From positions 12,611,534 through 12,675,533 of the forward strand of contig CM031870.1 of assembly GCA_018697195.1 (NCBI GenBank): a stretch of DNA of 64,000 bases, read 5' to 3'. The stretch's first letter is position 1, and each line of letters opens with the position of its first letter. Both the position numbers and the translations under genes were made by a program. The notes beneath the pieces were generated by a model. That model had not been told where the DNA came from, did not search any database, and worked only from the letters and a program-made list of their open reading frames with translations. Positions 1 through 11,800 of the stretch are shown here, piece after piece. Source of the stretch: Certhia americana. Its lineage: Eukaryota; Chordata; Aves; Passeriformes; Certhiidae.

Positions 1-1395
1 GTATGGATGCCACAGCAATTCCACAGTATCCTGGCTTACTGGTGCAACTACTGGCCTGAATAACTTGAAATGCAAGGCAAGAATTGCAAAACAAAGTTAA
101 TCCGACAGATGTTTATCTTTAGAAGTACACGTCTGGTATCTATTATCTTTAGAAACACATGATGAATAACATTGAAATATTTCACAGAGACATAATTGGA
201 ACCATAATTGATTAAAAAAAGTTATGAAAATGTTTGTTTCAGAAATTTCATAAAGACCTGTAAAACTGGTACAGTCTTGAAAGCAAACCAGTACAGCTGA
301 AAGGGTTCATTTTATCTCTATAAAACCATGTATTTTCAAACAGCTTTTCAGATTTTCAGCTTTTCATCTTCAGATTCAGAGGTGTTTTACCACTTTTATT
401 GCTGTTGTAGTCTAAACAATCAACTCTATTCCAAGCCTGCTGTTTTGTGCACTACCTTCAGCTTCCACCTCAAGTTTTCATTACACACACTACGTTTGAT
501 GGTTGTAATTAAGGCAAGAAATATAATACTCACAGTATTCTCACAGTTTTTATCTTGGAACCTTGCTGATAACTCAGGGCACCTGAGTTTCCTCAATCCT
601 CATTTTTATGGCACACCCACTCTCCCTTTCATTGTTAATAACTGATTAATTAGGAAATGGGCCTGCATTCATCTTCACCACCCTTGAAAATGAAAAGTTG
701 TCTGACTTGTTCACAGACAGGGAAAAATCTTTGGAAAACAAAACTTCTGGCTGTGGACTCAATTCCAGTAAATTTCATGCAAACTGTGTGAAAAGTCTTT
801 TCTGTGCATCTGTTTGAGTAATTAAGTGAATGGTGTGAGGCACAATTCTTACACATCATATGGGCTTTGAGATTCTTCTCAGGTTATGTCTGAATATTTA
901 ATTAAAATATTTAATCAAAAACTCATCCACTTGTTTATGGCACCACAAGAACAACCTAGTGAAGAACCAGATATACCATGCAGCTCTAACTGAACAATAG
1001 TTCAAACTTCAGAGTTGCCTTATTTATAATTTCTTGGTACAATAAGAGAACAAATTGGTGGGTTTTCCCACTGACAAGTAAATTTTGCCTTTCTTCTGCA
1101 AATCTTCCCAGTAAAAAGCACGTTGTCCTATTGCTAATACTGTTAAACATATCCACATTTTCCTCTTGGACTTCCTGATTTTCACAGCAATAACGAAGTC
1201 ACTCACCACAATAGCCAGCTTTGGGGTTTTGGGTTTGATACTGGATAAAAGTAACAGGATAAAAGGAGGCTGGGATAATGAAGAGCAAGAAGATATAAGA
1301 TTACTTGAAAGGTGTTTCAGAAAACATCCTTCTGCCATGGAAGGAAAACATTCCCAGGTTTGGGAAGTGTTCAGAGTTCTCTCAGTCTGTCCCAA

Positions 1396-1580
1396 AGATG
1401 GAGAGGAGAAAGAAAAGGGAGGTTGGAAGGGATGCAGGAAGGAACAGAGGTAAGGGTGGAGGGAGAAGGGAATTGAGAGGAAGGATAGAAAGGAGGAAGG
1501 GGAAGAGAGGGGATAGAAAGCCAAGGCAGGAAGAAATGAAAGGAAGAAGGGAGATGATGGAAAGAAGGAGAAAATGTGGG
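1396..1580. repeat. Polypurine (GA-rich) tract
   Basis: About 185 bases of the + strand are nearly all G and A, with only scattered C or T, built from irregular GGAAG/GAGAGG words rather than a fixed unit. The complementary strand therefore gives long, Ser/Pro/Leu/Phe-rich open frames that are artefacts of composition. Long purine-pyrimidine tracts can form triplex (H-DNA) structures; that is general knowledge, not something the sequence proves here. Confidence 0.8.
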
Positions 1581-2459
1581 GACTTTTGATTGTGCTGCTC
1601 CTGCATGCCTGATAATCTGGAGACCTTTGCTTAACTGGATGGTTTTTTTGTACTTTCATGAAGCCAAAAAACCCACTCCTTCTTTCCTTGGAAAATATGT
1701 ACTAAACAAGCTTTGACAGATCCCTTTTGTTCACCACTGAAAACAGAAGTCATGTATTTGCTATTAAAAGGTGTTAGAGAGGAGACAAATTCTTTAAGAA
1801 CTAACAGCCCCTTCTAAGGTGACAAAAGGAGGAGGAAGTAGTTTAGAAGGGAGGTCTCTAACATTTGCTTTCATCAGAGCTAAAAGCATTTGATGGGATT
1901 TGGCCTTTGCTTACATTATCTGTACAGTAAGTCTTCCATTTCATTTCAATGATCTTTTGCAGAACATGAGGAGTTTCCCCCTAAATTTTGCCTTTCCCTT
2001 GGCCTCTGAAGGACCCAGCCTGGAGCACAAAGGAAGCTGCTGCTGCTGCAGCCCTGGAGCCTGGGCTGGTTTTGGTTCTCAGGTCTCAGAGCTGCATCCA
2101 TAGGAAAATCCTGACTTCACTCCAGGTGAGGTGGAAAGCAGTGGAAGATGGAAAAAACACAGGATACCTGTGCCTGCTCCAGTTCAGACCTGGAAACACA
2201 ATTTCCTGCTCAGCACACAGCCAACCCAGCCAGCAGAAGAGTGATATTGGAGATAAATCAGAGGACTCAGGTCCCTTCCATCAGCTCAGAGGTGCCAGGC
2301 CTTTGTGCAAGGACATAAGACATACCATAGGAACATAAGGAAACCTTCCTGGTGCTTGGAGGCATCAGGATTTATCTAGTTTGGGGCTGAGCAGATGAGT
2401 GAACCTTTACAGCTATATGGAAAAACCCAACATATCCTCTTTCCTCCTTACCAGGCCTC

Positions 2460-2467
2460 TATTTAAG
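2460..2467 (+). promoter_or_regulatory. Candidate TATA-like element of IL20RB
   Basis: The octamer TATTTAAG lies about 290 bases before the IL20RB start codon. No CpG island is present around exon 1, so a TATA-type start would fit. The match is short and could be chance; a transcript 5' end near 2490 would support it. Confidence 0.25.
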
Positions 2468-2755
2468 CCATGTAATCTCTCGGGCAGTGAAGCAGAGTTA
2501 CCCCATCCAGCAGAGAGCTGCACAGACCTGCACAGAACTGCTGGCAGCAATTACCTGGACACTCCCTGCAGCTGCACCCTCCCAAACAACATTTGTGCCT
2601 CTTTGGCACTCTACAGACAGGCAGGAGGAGTTTCACACTGCCCTGGAGTCCCCACTCACTGCCCACCATGGCTGGCTCAGAAAAGGCTCCCTGGTTGGCA
2701 GGGAAAACTCCTCGGATGTGTAACAGGGTGTGAATGTGGGGAAAACCTGAGAAAA

Positions 2756-2813
2756 ATGCCACCAGAGCTCATCTGCTTCTTCCTCTGCGCTCTGAGTGCA
2801 CCAACTCTCTCAG
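2756..2813 (+). CDS. IL20RB: IL20RB exon 1 (signal peptide)
   Basis: The exon encodes residues 1-19 and the first base of codon 20. The hydrophobic core LICFFLCAL is followed by small residues, as expected for a secretory signal. The donor is CAG/GTAAAT. Human IL20RB has a somewhat longer N-terminus, so the bird protein begins nearer the hydrophobic core. Confidence 0.85.
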
Positions 2814-5800
2814 GTAAATGACTGAAAGATCTTCGTTGACTCGAGTCAGAAGACAGAGCGGCTGTGAGTAACAAAGTCTTTTACCCTTTTGCTCAATATG
2901 CCTCGGCAGCACTTGAGCAGAAGGCCTACAAGGTCAGGTGATCTTGAATTTGAATTCTTTTTCTAAAATTATTATCATGATAAACAAATGAAAAAGGCAA
3001 CCTGTAAATTCTGTTCTGCAGGTCATTTCTAAACTCTGAAGGGAAATTTCAGTTTGAAGGAATTTAAGTAGTGCTGTATTTGTCTCTGCTCTTCTGCTCT
3101 TCTGTGAGAAGCTGAACTCTCAAGTCTTCTTTCAGTGCTGATCACTCTGAGCACAGGGATGCTCTGCCAGTGGAGTGGACACAGCGTCAGAGAGGAAGGA
3201 TATAAAGTGCTAATTAATAGCTCAAATCACTTCTTTGAGGGTCTCCTTCACCCTGGAAGGAAGCTGTGAAATCTGCTTTTTCCAAGTAAATGCTACACAC
3301 CAGACCCATCTCAGAGGAGCTTGGTCTCAGATCTCCTGACTGCATTCCAGAGTTTGCAATGTCAGTCCTCTACAAAGCAAACATGGCTTTGCCAGTGTGC
3401 TTGGGTTTTCCCTGGTCCAGGAACATGTTTTTTATGTTGTTTCAACAACATTCTGGTTGTCTTGTGTTCCATTTTTTTTCCCTCTGCCTTAGAAAAAATA
3501 ATTTTACAGCTGCCTCATTATTTATAGTTCCTAGATTTCAGACAGAATCCGGTGACAGCATCAAGTGGTTTCTGCTGGTAAAGTTTATTCTGTTCAATAG
3601 GGAAGGTTATGATAAATGTGTTTTAAAAGATTACAGAGCTGGACTACTGCTCTTTAAAGAAATGTGGGGTTGTTTTTAGTGTATTTTTTGCTTAAGGCCT
3701 GGCTACCTGAGTGCTGTAACCAGGCAGGAACACTGCTGCCTGTGTGGGTAGTGACTGCCACCCTCTCACACTGTGACAGAGAGTAGGAGGGAAAGGTGGG
3801 ATAACTTACACTGTGTCTGCCACCCTCTTGGCCTTGACCTGAAATAGAAACATTCCTGTGTCAGTCCTCTTTCTGAGCAGAGAACATTTATTTGGTTGAA
3901 GGTTTGTGCCCCTAGCTGCCCTTGTGGCTGTGCAGAGCAGACACCAGGTCAGAGGACAGTGTGTTCCTGGCTAGCCCAGGAGTCTGGGCTTTGATTCTAG
4001 GTACTGGGGACAGAAAAAGCCAAGAGGGATGTACCAGGGTCTTGCCTTTTGCTGTAAGTTTGTGTAATCAGCAGATGAAGGAGGGATGTACCCAGAGCCT
4101 GCAGGTTGGACTTCTAGCCAAAGAGATTTTAGCATAATTTATTATCCCAGTCTAAATTGCTATTTCTGGGACTAAGAGATGTATGACTTTCATTTTCAAT
4201 GTTTAGCTAACAAAGAAATGTCTTTATCTTCTCATGATTTTATAGACATTATTTTCTTGTTACCAGTGTTTAGAATTTAGAATTCCCTTACCAGATCCCC
4301 TTTCACTGAAATTTTCTCAAATGGAGGGTCCAACCGTGCTCCAAGATACAAAAAGCTGGTGGAAATGTTGTCCTCCAGATTAACAAAAGAAGATTAAACA
4401 ATCAATGACTGGAGTTAAAAAGCCAATACTTATTACCACAACAGGAAGGATTTCTCAGCCTTATCCATAAAATTTTAAGGGATATGCCAGGTAAAGCACT
4501 CCTGAACACTGTGCAGCACCAAGTCTGAGATTGCTGTTTCTTCTTGTGTTTGTCAAAACCCTGAAAGGAGATATTATTATGAATAAAGAGATAATTATAT
4601 TAACGTTTTTACAGTGTTCACACAAGCTTAGGAGTAAGTAGTGATGATAGTAGTGGTGAAGTAATAGCAAGTAATGAGGAAATATTATATTGTTCTATAT
4701 TCACAGAGCAACAAGGATATTAAACACTGTCTCAGAGGAATAGAACTTTATCAAGTTTAAGGTATTTTAAACTGAAAAGTAAGACAGACAAAAGTACTAG
4801 ACTTAATCATGGGGGTTTTTTAAATTGTAATTCTCTAACAGAAAGAGAATAAAAATACTAAATTAAAATGGTCATCACCATTCCAAATGGAAGTGTGTTC
4901 TTTGTGCAACAAATTAAATAGGATGTACTGCTGATAGGGTAGAAGACAAAAATGCTGTTTACAGAGAAAATGCCATTTCTTTGGCATGACTGGAGACATT
5001 AGGGTGAGAGTCAATATCCTGGCTTGAATGAGTATTGTTTGGCTTTTCCTGTGATGCTGCTGGTGAATCCAAAATCAGATTAAAATGTGGCAGCCCTGGG
5101 CTCTCAGCCCTCTGAGTCTTGCCTGTGCTTTCTGTCCAGTTGTCTCCTGCACTTTGTATGATTACTGTTTCCTTTTCCTTCAAAATGAACAAACCAGAGC
5201 TGATGGATTATTTCAGCACTCAAACAAAACACTTCAGTGTTTGTACTCAGTGCTGTTTATATAACCTAGAATTGTCTTTACTCACGCTATTAAACTTGTA
5301 TTTGTTACAATTGCTTTGTGTTGCTGTTGCAACAGATGGCTAGGAAAAACCATGAATATAATTTCTTGGCTATGACACAGGATGATGTCTAGATCAAAAG
5401 TACTCTAGAAAAGCAGGAATCTCTCCTCCAAACTATAACTTTCAGCATATAATGCCAAACAGATACTTAAATCAGTGAACTGCTTTTATAGAGGCACATA
5501 GATTGCCACTGGGTGCAGAGTTTTTTAGTGAAGACAGGGAAAAATCCTAATTTCTGTATGAACTTCTGTGGTTCAGATGAAGTGAGGTGGCAGCCAGTAG
5601 AATACTCACAGATTTTGACCAAAAGAAAATAGTGCAGTCAGCCAAGCATAGCCAGGAAATGAAGACTGGTCTCACCAGACAGGAAAAACCCTTGGGCCAT
5701 TAAAAGATTGATAGTCCAATTCAGAACTCTCTGCTTTTAAAATGAGTTTCTACAGTTTAATAATACAGGGTTTAGTACTATTGAATGAAAAAAAAATTAT

Positions 5801-8800
5801 ATAGAAAATATCTTAAAGTCAAGACTTGAAAAAATAGGAAAACGTTCTGTGCAATTCACCCCTGCTTAGACCTGGAGCTTCTTTTTGTCTATGAGTCCTG
5901 AGGAGAACCAGTGCTTTTTCATGGAAATGAAATCTGGTATGGAATTCATACACTCAGGTATGCCAAATCCCAAAATTAACATGGGAACCAAGCACAAGAA
6001 AAGTAGCAAGAAATCTGAATGTTGAGAAGCATGGAGAACACAAGAGACCAAATGGGTGGTTATGCTTTTCTTTTCCAACCTGGTTCATCCTGTGATTCTG
6101 AGATTCTGCTGCAGTGTGAATGTCACTAAAAATTTTGCTTTTTTCATTTTTTAAACACAAAGAGTGCCTTGACTACAGTGTGTGGACCCTCAGCCTACCA
6201 GAACTGCTGATGTGGCAGAGAGTGACCCTTCTGTTGTCTAAAGGAGAAGGAAGCAAATTTTTTATCCCAAAGAAACCTGAATTTTATTTCAAAGAGCAGC
6301 TGAGCATTGTGTCAACAGACCTGTATGACTTGTGCCAAAGAATCATAAGAGGGTTGGCATAACAGTTGCCCACATCACTAGTGATTTTACAAAGATATGA
6401 TACAGGAAATTAAACAGCTATTGTTCCAATGCTTTAAAAAAAATTGCTCATGGACTTGTCAGCCTGGTTTTGATTCTGGGTAGAATAATTGACAATTCAC
6501 TGGTTAACTTTGTAAACATGGCTCAGAAGAAAACACCCTTTTTAGTAACAGTTAAAGACTATTGGACAACAAACCTGGCTAAGTGAAATGAATTTAATCA
6601 AAAAATAATCTTTAAGTAACACATTGTGATGGCACAGTTACCTTGTTTTGGGGAGAGTGTTCACTGATGGCTTTATAGAAACCAGTCCATCCATTCCTTC
6701 CTCCAGTGTTTCTTTGGGAACCATTCCCTGCTGAGCAGAGAGAATGGGATTTTCCTGGGACTGGAAGGAAGCAGAAAAGTCTGCTAAGTTCCCACAGTGT
6801 GGTGCAGGATGTATCTGTGGGGAATCCTACCTCCTGTGCTCCAGACATTGCCAAGGGTTTTACCTCAAGATATCCCAGGGTAAAATCAGCCACCATCCCA
6901 CAGTCATTCTGTGGAGACCTCAGAGGAAAGTTATAATTCCATTCATAGAGCATGGAATAAGTTTATTCTATTTATAAACTTTGACCACAGCATGCAGGCC
7001 CTTCCATTGTCAGAATCCTGCAATGGGAAAGGAGCTGTCCCAGAGCTGGGATCTCCCACAGCAGCAAATCCAGCCTGGAAAGGAACAGCACATTTGGAAC
7101 CACGGCTTTCTTGTTTATGGAGTGCAACAGAGCCAAGCCTGTTACTTGGCTTCATTAAATCCAGTTGGAGGGCTTGGCCTTTTCCTCAGCTCTGCTGAGG
7201 TCAGTTAGATTGCAACTCTCAGTCTGGGATGGGCAGCATCCTTCAGCTTTAGCCAGGGAAGAAATTGTCTGTCCTAAACCAGAACTGACCCAGTGTTAAA
7301 AATTCATCCATCTTTGGAAGTTATTCACTACTTCATGAGGAAGCAGTCCTCACTCACACAGAGGTCTTGGTCAAACTGTTTTAGTGATGCAATGAAAACC
7401 TCTGAAATAAGGCAAAGGAGCACTTTTAGCTGAGCTGCTCCATCCTTTCTTCTTCTCTGTAAAATACTTCAAACATGAAGTGACTGTAGTGAAATGAAGC
7501 ATGTGTATTTCTGATGCAAAACACTGTTTTGAACTGTTCTTCTAAGTTTTGGGGTTTATTTCCCCAGTAAATTCCTTTTTTTTTTTCCCCTCTTTCTTTT
7601 GCTGGGAATTTTAGGAGAAGATGCTTTGTTACCTGCACCTCAGAGTATCTCCATTCTTTCAACCAACATGAAACACTTCTTAACTTGGAGTCCTGTGATC
7701 GTCCAGGGAGCAACTGTGCGATACTCAGTTGAGTTCCAGGGGTAACTACTCGAGTTTTTTAATTCTTTTTGGGTTTTGAACATTGTTTATTTCAACTTTA
7801 GGTTCTACATTTTTGAATGCCTTGATCATATTCAGTTAGCAAGCCTAAGACAATTTTGATACTTAACCCTGTTAATGACAAGTGGGAGAAAAATTCCTTT
7901 TGTTCCAATTCTGGGAGTTTGCAGGTTAATGGATACCTGCGTAATCCAAGGTGTGCATCAATTCTATATAAGAAATCTGCCTCTATCCAAGAATTCAAAT
8001 GTAAAGAAAATTTGCAACATTTTATTTAGAAGAGGAAGGAGAAAACATTGAGTTTTATTTCTTGTAAACCTTCTAAACAATTGGCACACACCGCAGGAGG
8101 TTTCTGATACAACTTGAGCTCTGACTTTTATTACAATACGGCTTTGGAATTGAGGGGTGATCAAGTCAAATGAGTGGGCAAGGCTTGATGCACTGACACA
8201 GCCTTGGCTGTCCCCACCTCTCACAATATCGTGCTGCATTTGGCTCAGAACTGGGCTCGGGGTGGTTTTTTCCAGACAAGACCTAAAATACACCCTCATT
8301 GATTCCAAACATCAGTGGGGTTCCCACCCCCGTGCATCCCAGTCCAGGTTTTACCTGGAAAGAATCCGCAGGCAGCCTAAGCTGCAGAAATCCAGCTCCT
8401 GCCAGCCTGCTGCCTGTTTGCCTCCTCTCCTCCCCAGGGAGTACGAACGGGAATACGCCAACGGCAGCTGGATCCCCATCTCGGAGTGTTCCCTCACCAC
8501 AGCCACGGTGTGCAACATCACAGAGGACATCTCAGCCACTGTGGCCTACAAGCTGCGTGTCAGGGCAGAGCTTGGTGCCACAAGGTCACGGTGGGGCACC
8601 ACGAAAGGCTTCTTCAACCGCGCCATGAGTGCGTCCTGCTCTTAAATTACATCTTCTGTGTTAAATTCTCAGAGCTGGCTGTTGGGGTGTTTGGGGGTAC
8701 CTGTTTGTGGCCAGTGCATGGCACACAAAGCCCAGATATGCACAGAGCACACTGTGCTTCTCAGCTTCTCTCACACTGGGTTGGGGTGTTTCCCTTCTCA

Positions 8801-11800
8801 GACAATGTTCTTGGACATGAGTTCATCCTGAGGCAGAGCCAAATTCATCTGGGCTTGAATTTCAAGGGTTTCAAAGATAAGTAAGATTACTGCAGGAACT
8901 ATGTTTCATGGGTTGGTTATTCTTATTCTTAAATTTAAAGGCTTCTGATCAACTAGGCTTGCTGTCATTTGATCCAAGCCATGTAGTCACCTCTAAGAGG
9001 TCCAGAATCTGATCCTAAGGGAGCTTTTACTTTAGAAAAAAGCCCAGTCATACTCTATCTGCCTTGTACTGTCCTGAAAATCTCACTCCATGGTTCCCTC
9101 TTCCCATTTTATCAGATCTGTGAAGTAACTTCTGAAAAGGAGAAAAAAACTGGAACCCACAGCATTAATTTCATCCAAGCAATGCAGGATGTTTTCTCCA
9201 TGTCCTTCCAAGTCCTGGAGAGCCTGAGGCCCAGCTCAACCCAAGGATCATGTTGCAGCCTAAAATGAGCATACTCTTTCCAGGATTTCTCTGGAATCAT
9301 TTCCTCTGTTCCCTGCCATGCAGTCAACTGCTTTCAACAACAAAAACTATGATGAGAAAGCTCTGCTGAGGTCATGGTTAGACTGCAACTCTCAGTCTGG
9401 GATGGGCAGCATTCATCAGCTTTAGACAGGGAAGAAATTGCTTAAACCAGAACTGACCCAATAATAAAAATTCTTCCATTTTTGGAAGTTATTCACTACT
9501 TCATGGGGGAGCAGTCCTCACCCACACAGAGGTCTTGGTCAAAGCAGCACCATCAGAAGTGCCACCTAAGCTGGTGAATGAATGTCTTTGTGTGGAAGCA
9601 TAGTCCAGATAGTGCTTTAGATAAAGAAATCTTTCCCTTTTCCAGCAGCTGTGGAGGCACAGATAGAGGCACAGACTGCATTGTCAGGCAGAGACAGGGG
9701 AAGAACATACCTGAGACTAACAGGAGCAAAAGCAGCAGGTTCTCATGATTCAGTGAAGTATTTGGCAGCTTGGTCCTGTGTTTTAGGGACCCCAAAAGAG
9801 TCTTCTGACTAAGCTGTGACAGTTCAGAGGCCACAGCTTGCATTGGGATTCAATGTGAATGTGACAGATGTTTAAAAGAGAAAGAAAAGTCACTGTAAGC
9901 TCTTGTCCTTATGCATTTTTACTGCTTTGCTGTCACACCTCTTAGGAAACCTGGCACTGAGTCTGAGAGGAGCTAAGGGATCCAAACACAGCCCATGGGT
10001 TCTGTTAGGGGCTCACAGACAGGGCAGCAGCACAGCCCACTCCTTCCTGCACAGCCCCTGAGTCAAAGCCACAGGGGTAGAAGCACATAAAGCACGATAA
10101 CACATGGAAAACACTTTGAAAAGATCTTCCTAAAGCAAACAATTTAGTCAGTCTTCCTTCTTCATTTCGCAGCATTCATATAGTTGGTTGGTATCCAGTG
10201 TGCCAGCGCAGAGCTAAATAGAAATGCTCCTGTTTGTTTAGCAGCTGCATCTTGCAATGTCCTTTTGTTAATACATTAGCACAAGATTTGCTTTTAACCT
10301 CCAAATGATATCAGTTTTCTGGGGCTTTTTAATTTTGAGATGTGGTGAGGGAGATTTTCACTTTTTTATGTTTTTTACTCTTTTCATATAAAAGTACAAA
10401 GCCTCCCATTTGTGGCACACTCATCATGTACATGCTTGAATTTTATATTTTCATATTGTTCAGTATTAGTGGCAATGCCCTGGATGTAAGAGCAAATTCT
10501 ATTAAGAACATCTCTTCTATATGGCATTATGCATCACTCTCCTTTTCTTGAAAGCAAAGAGGTTGAAAACTGTTTGCAGCAGAGTGGTAAAAAATGGCAT
10601 AGATAAATGTGAATAATGGCACAGATAAATAGTGCAAACATGATCTCTGTACTGCCTTGAACTTCCCAGTTCATAAATGTACAGTGCACACAGTTTCATC
10701 TAGGCTCAATTGAGTCTCATTTCACTAATATTCCTCACAGCAGAATCCCAGACAAAACCAGGCTTTGAATATCAAAGTAAGCAGGAAGGAAATAACCTAA
10801 AGATTTACTTGCATGCATTTGCGAAACTTGAAGTCACAGCAGATCATCAGCCTAAGCCTGTCTAAAACCATGCAGATGCTGAAAGAATATCAGGATTCAT
10901 GTGAATTACCCTGAGGCTCATAATGTTTTTCCTTCACCTTTGAATAACTGCCAAAAATTCCCATGAAAAGCAGTGGTTTCTCAGCTCCTGTTCTGTGTGT
11001 CAGAGCTGAGCTCCTGCCCAGGAGCACAAGAGCTCACCTGATCTGGTGTCCTAGCTCCTGTGGCCCAGCTGGTTCTGCTGCAGTTCATGTGCAACCCTCA
11101 GGCCAGGCAGCTCCTCCACTGGAGAAAATTCAATGCCTTTCATGTTCTGTGCAGCTCAGCTATTGCCAAATTCCCATTTGCAATGCCAGTCATGGTCCTT
11201 CTCCAGCTGAAAGTGTGCTCCTGTACCTGGAGCAGGGAGGGAGAGCAGAGAGGTTTCTGCCCCACTGAAGCAACCAGCTGTTCTTGCAGTTTAATGTTAT
11301 TCCACTGGTAATGGCAGCCTCTCTTCCTCTCCTGCCTGAGCAAAAGCAGGGATTTGAGGGTGTCTCTGGGTGATAATGGTGGTCTCTGTGTTGGCAGCTT
11401 CCCTGACCCCACCCCTGCTGAGGGTCGTGGCAGATGGGCACCATTTGCTGGTGGAGCTGGCAGACATGGGACCCTCCTTCCAGTTCCGGCTGCTCTACTG
11501 GAAGAAGGGCCAGAAGAGCAGGGTGAGTTTTACCCTCAGGCTTTAGGTGATAACAGAGAGCCCTGAGGGATGCACACAGACATTGCTCAGAGCCTGTTTG
11601 CCAGTCCCAGCTCCTGCTGTGGGGCTGAAGGACCTGCCTGGAGTGTGTTTGTGCCACCTCACCCTGCACACACCAGTGGGTTGCTGTGGGTTCCTCACAG
11701 AGAAGCTTGTCTGTTCTTTCCTCATTTTCTTCTCTTGGAAAAGGAATCCCCTCACATATCGCCAGAAACCCAAAGTCAGGAACCAAAGCTGTTTGTGCTG

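Larger units (their letters stand above)
1..2755. other. Upstream intergenic region of IL20RB
   Basis: I see no gene here. The sequence is mostly AT-rich and single-copy in appearance, apart from a polypurine tract at 1396-1580 and a TATA-like element at 2460. The frame of IL20RB exon 1 stays open upstream to about 2399 and contains an in-frame ATG at 2417. The translation of that stretch resembles no known receptor N-terminus, so I treat it as 5' flank or 5' UTR. A non-coding 5' exon cannot be excluded. Confidence 0.6.

Noticed and set aside
1024..1659. Minus-strand 211-codon open frame
   Set aside because: It is the complement of the polypurine tract; the peptide is low-complexity Ser/Pro/Leu/Phe.
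2417..2755. In-frame upstream ATG that would extend IL20RB by 113 residues
   Set aside because: The extension would bury the signal peptide, is unlike any IL20RB N-terminus, and begins before the TATA-like element.
11190..11786. Minus-strand 198-codon open frame
   Set aside because: It is antisense to IL20RB exon 4 and has no domain; a shadow of the real exon and GC-rich flank.
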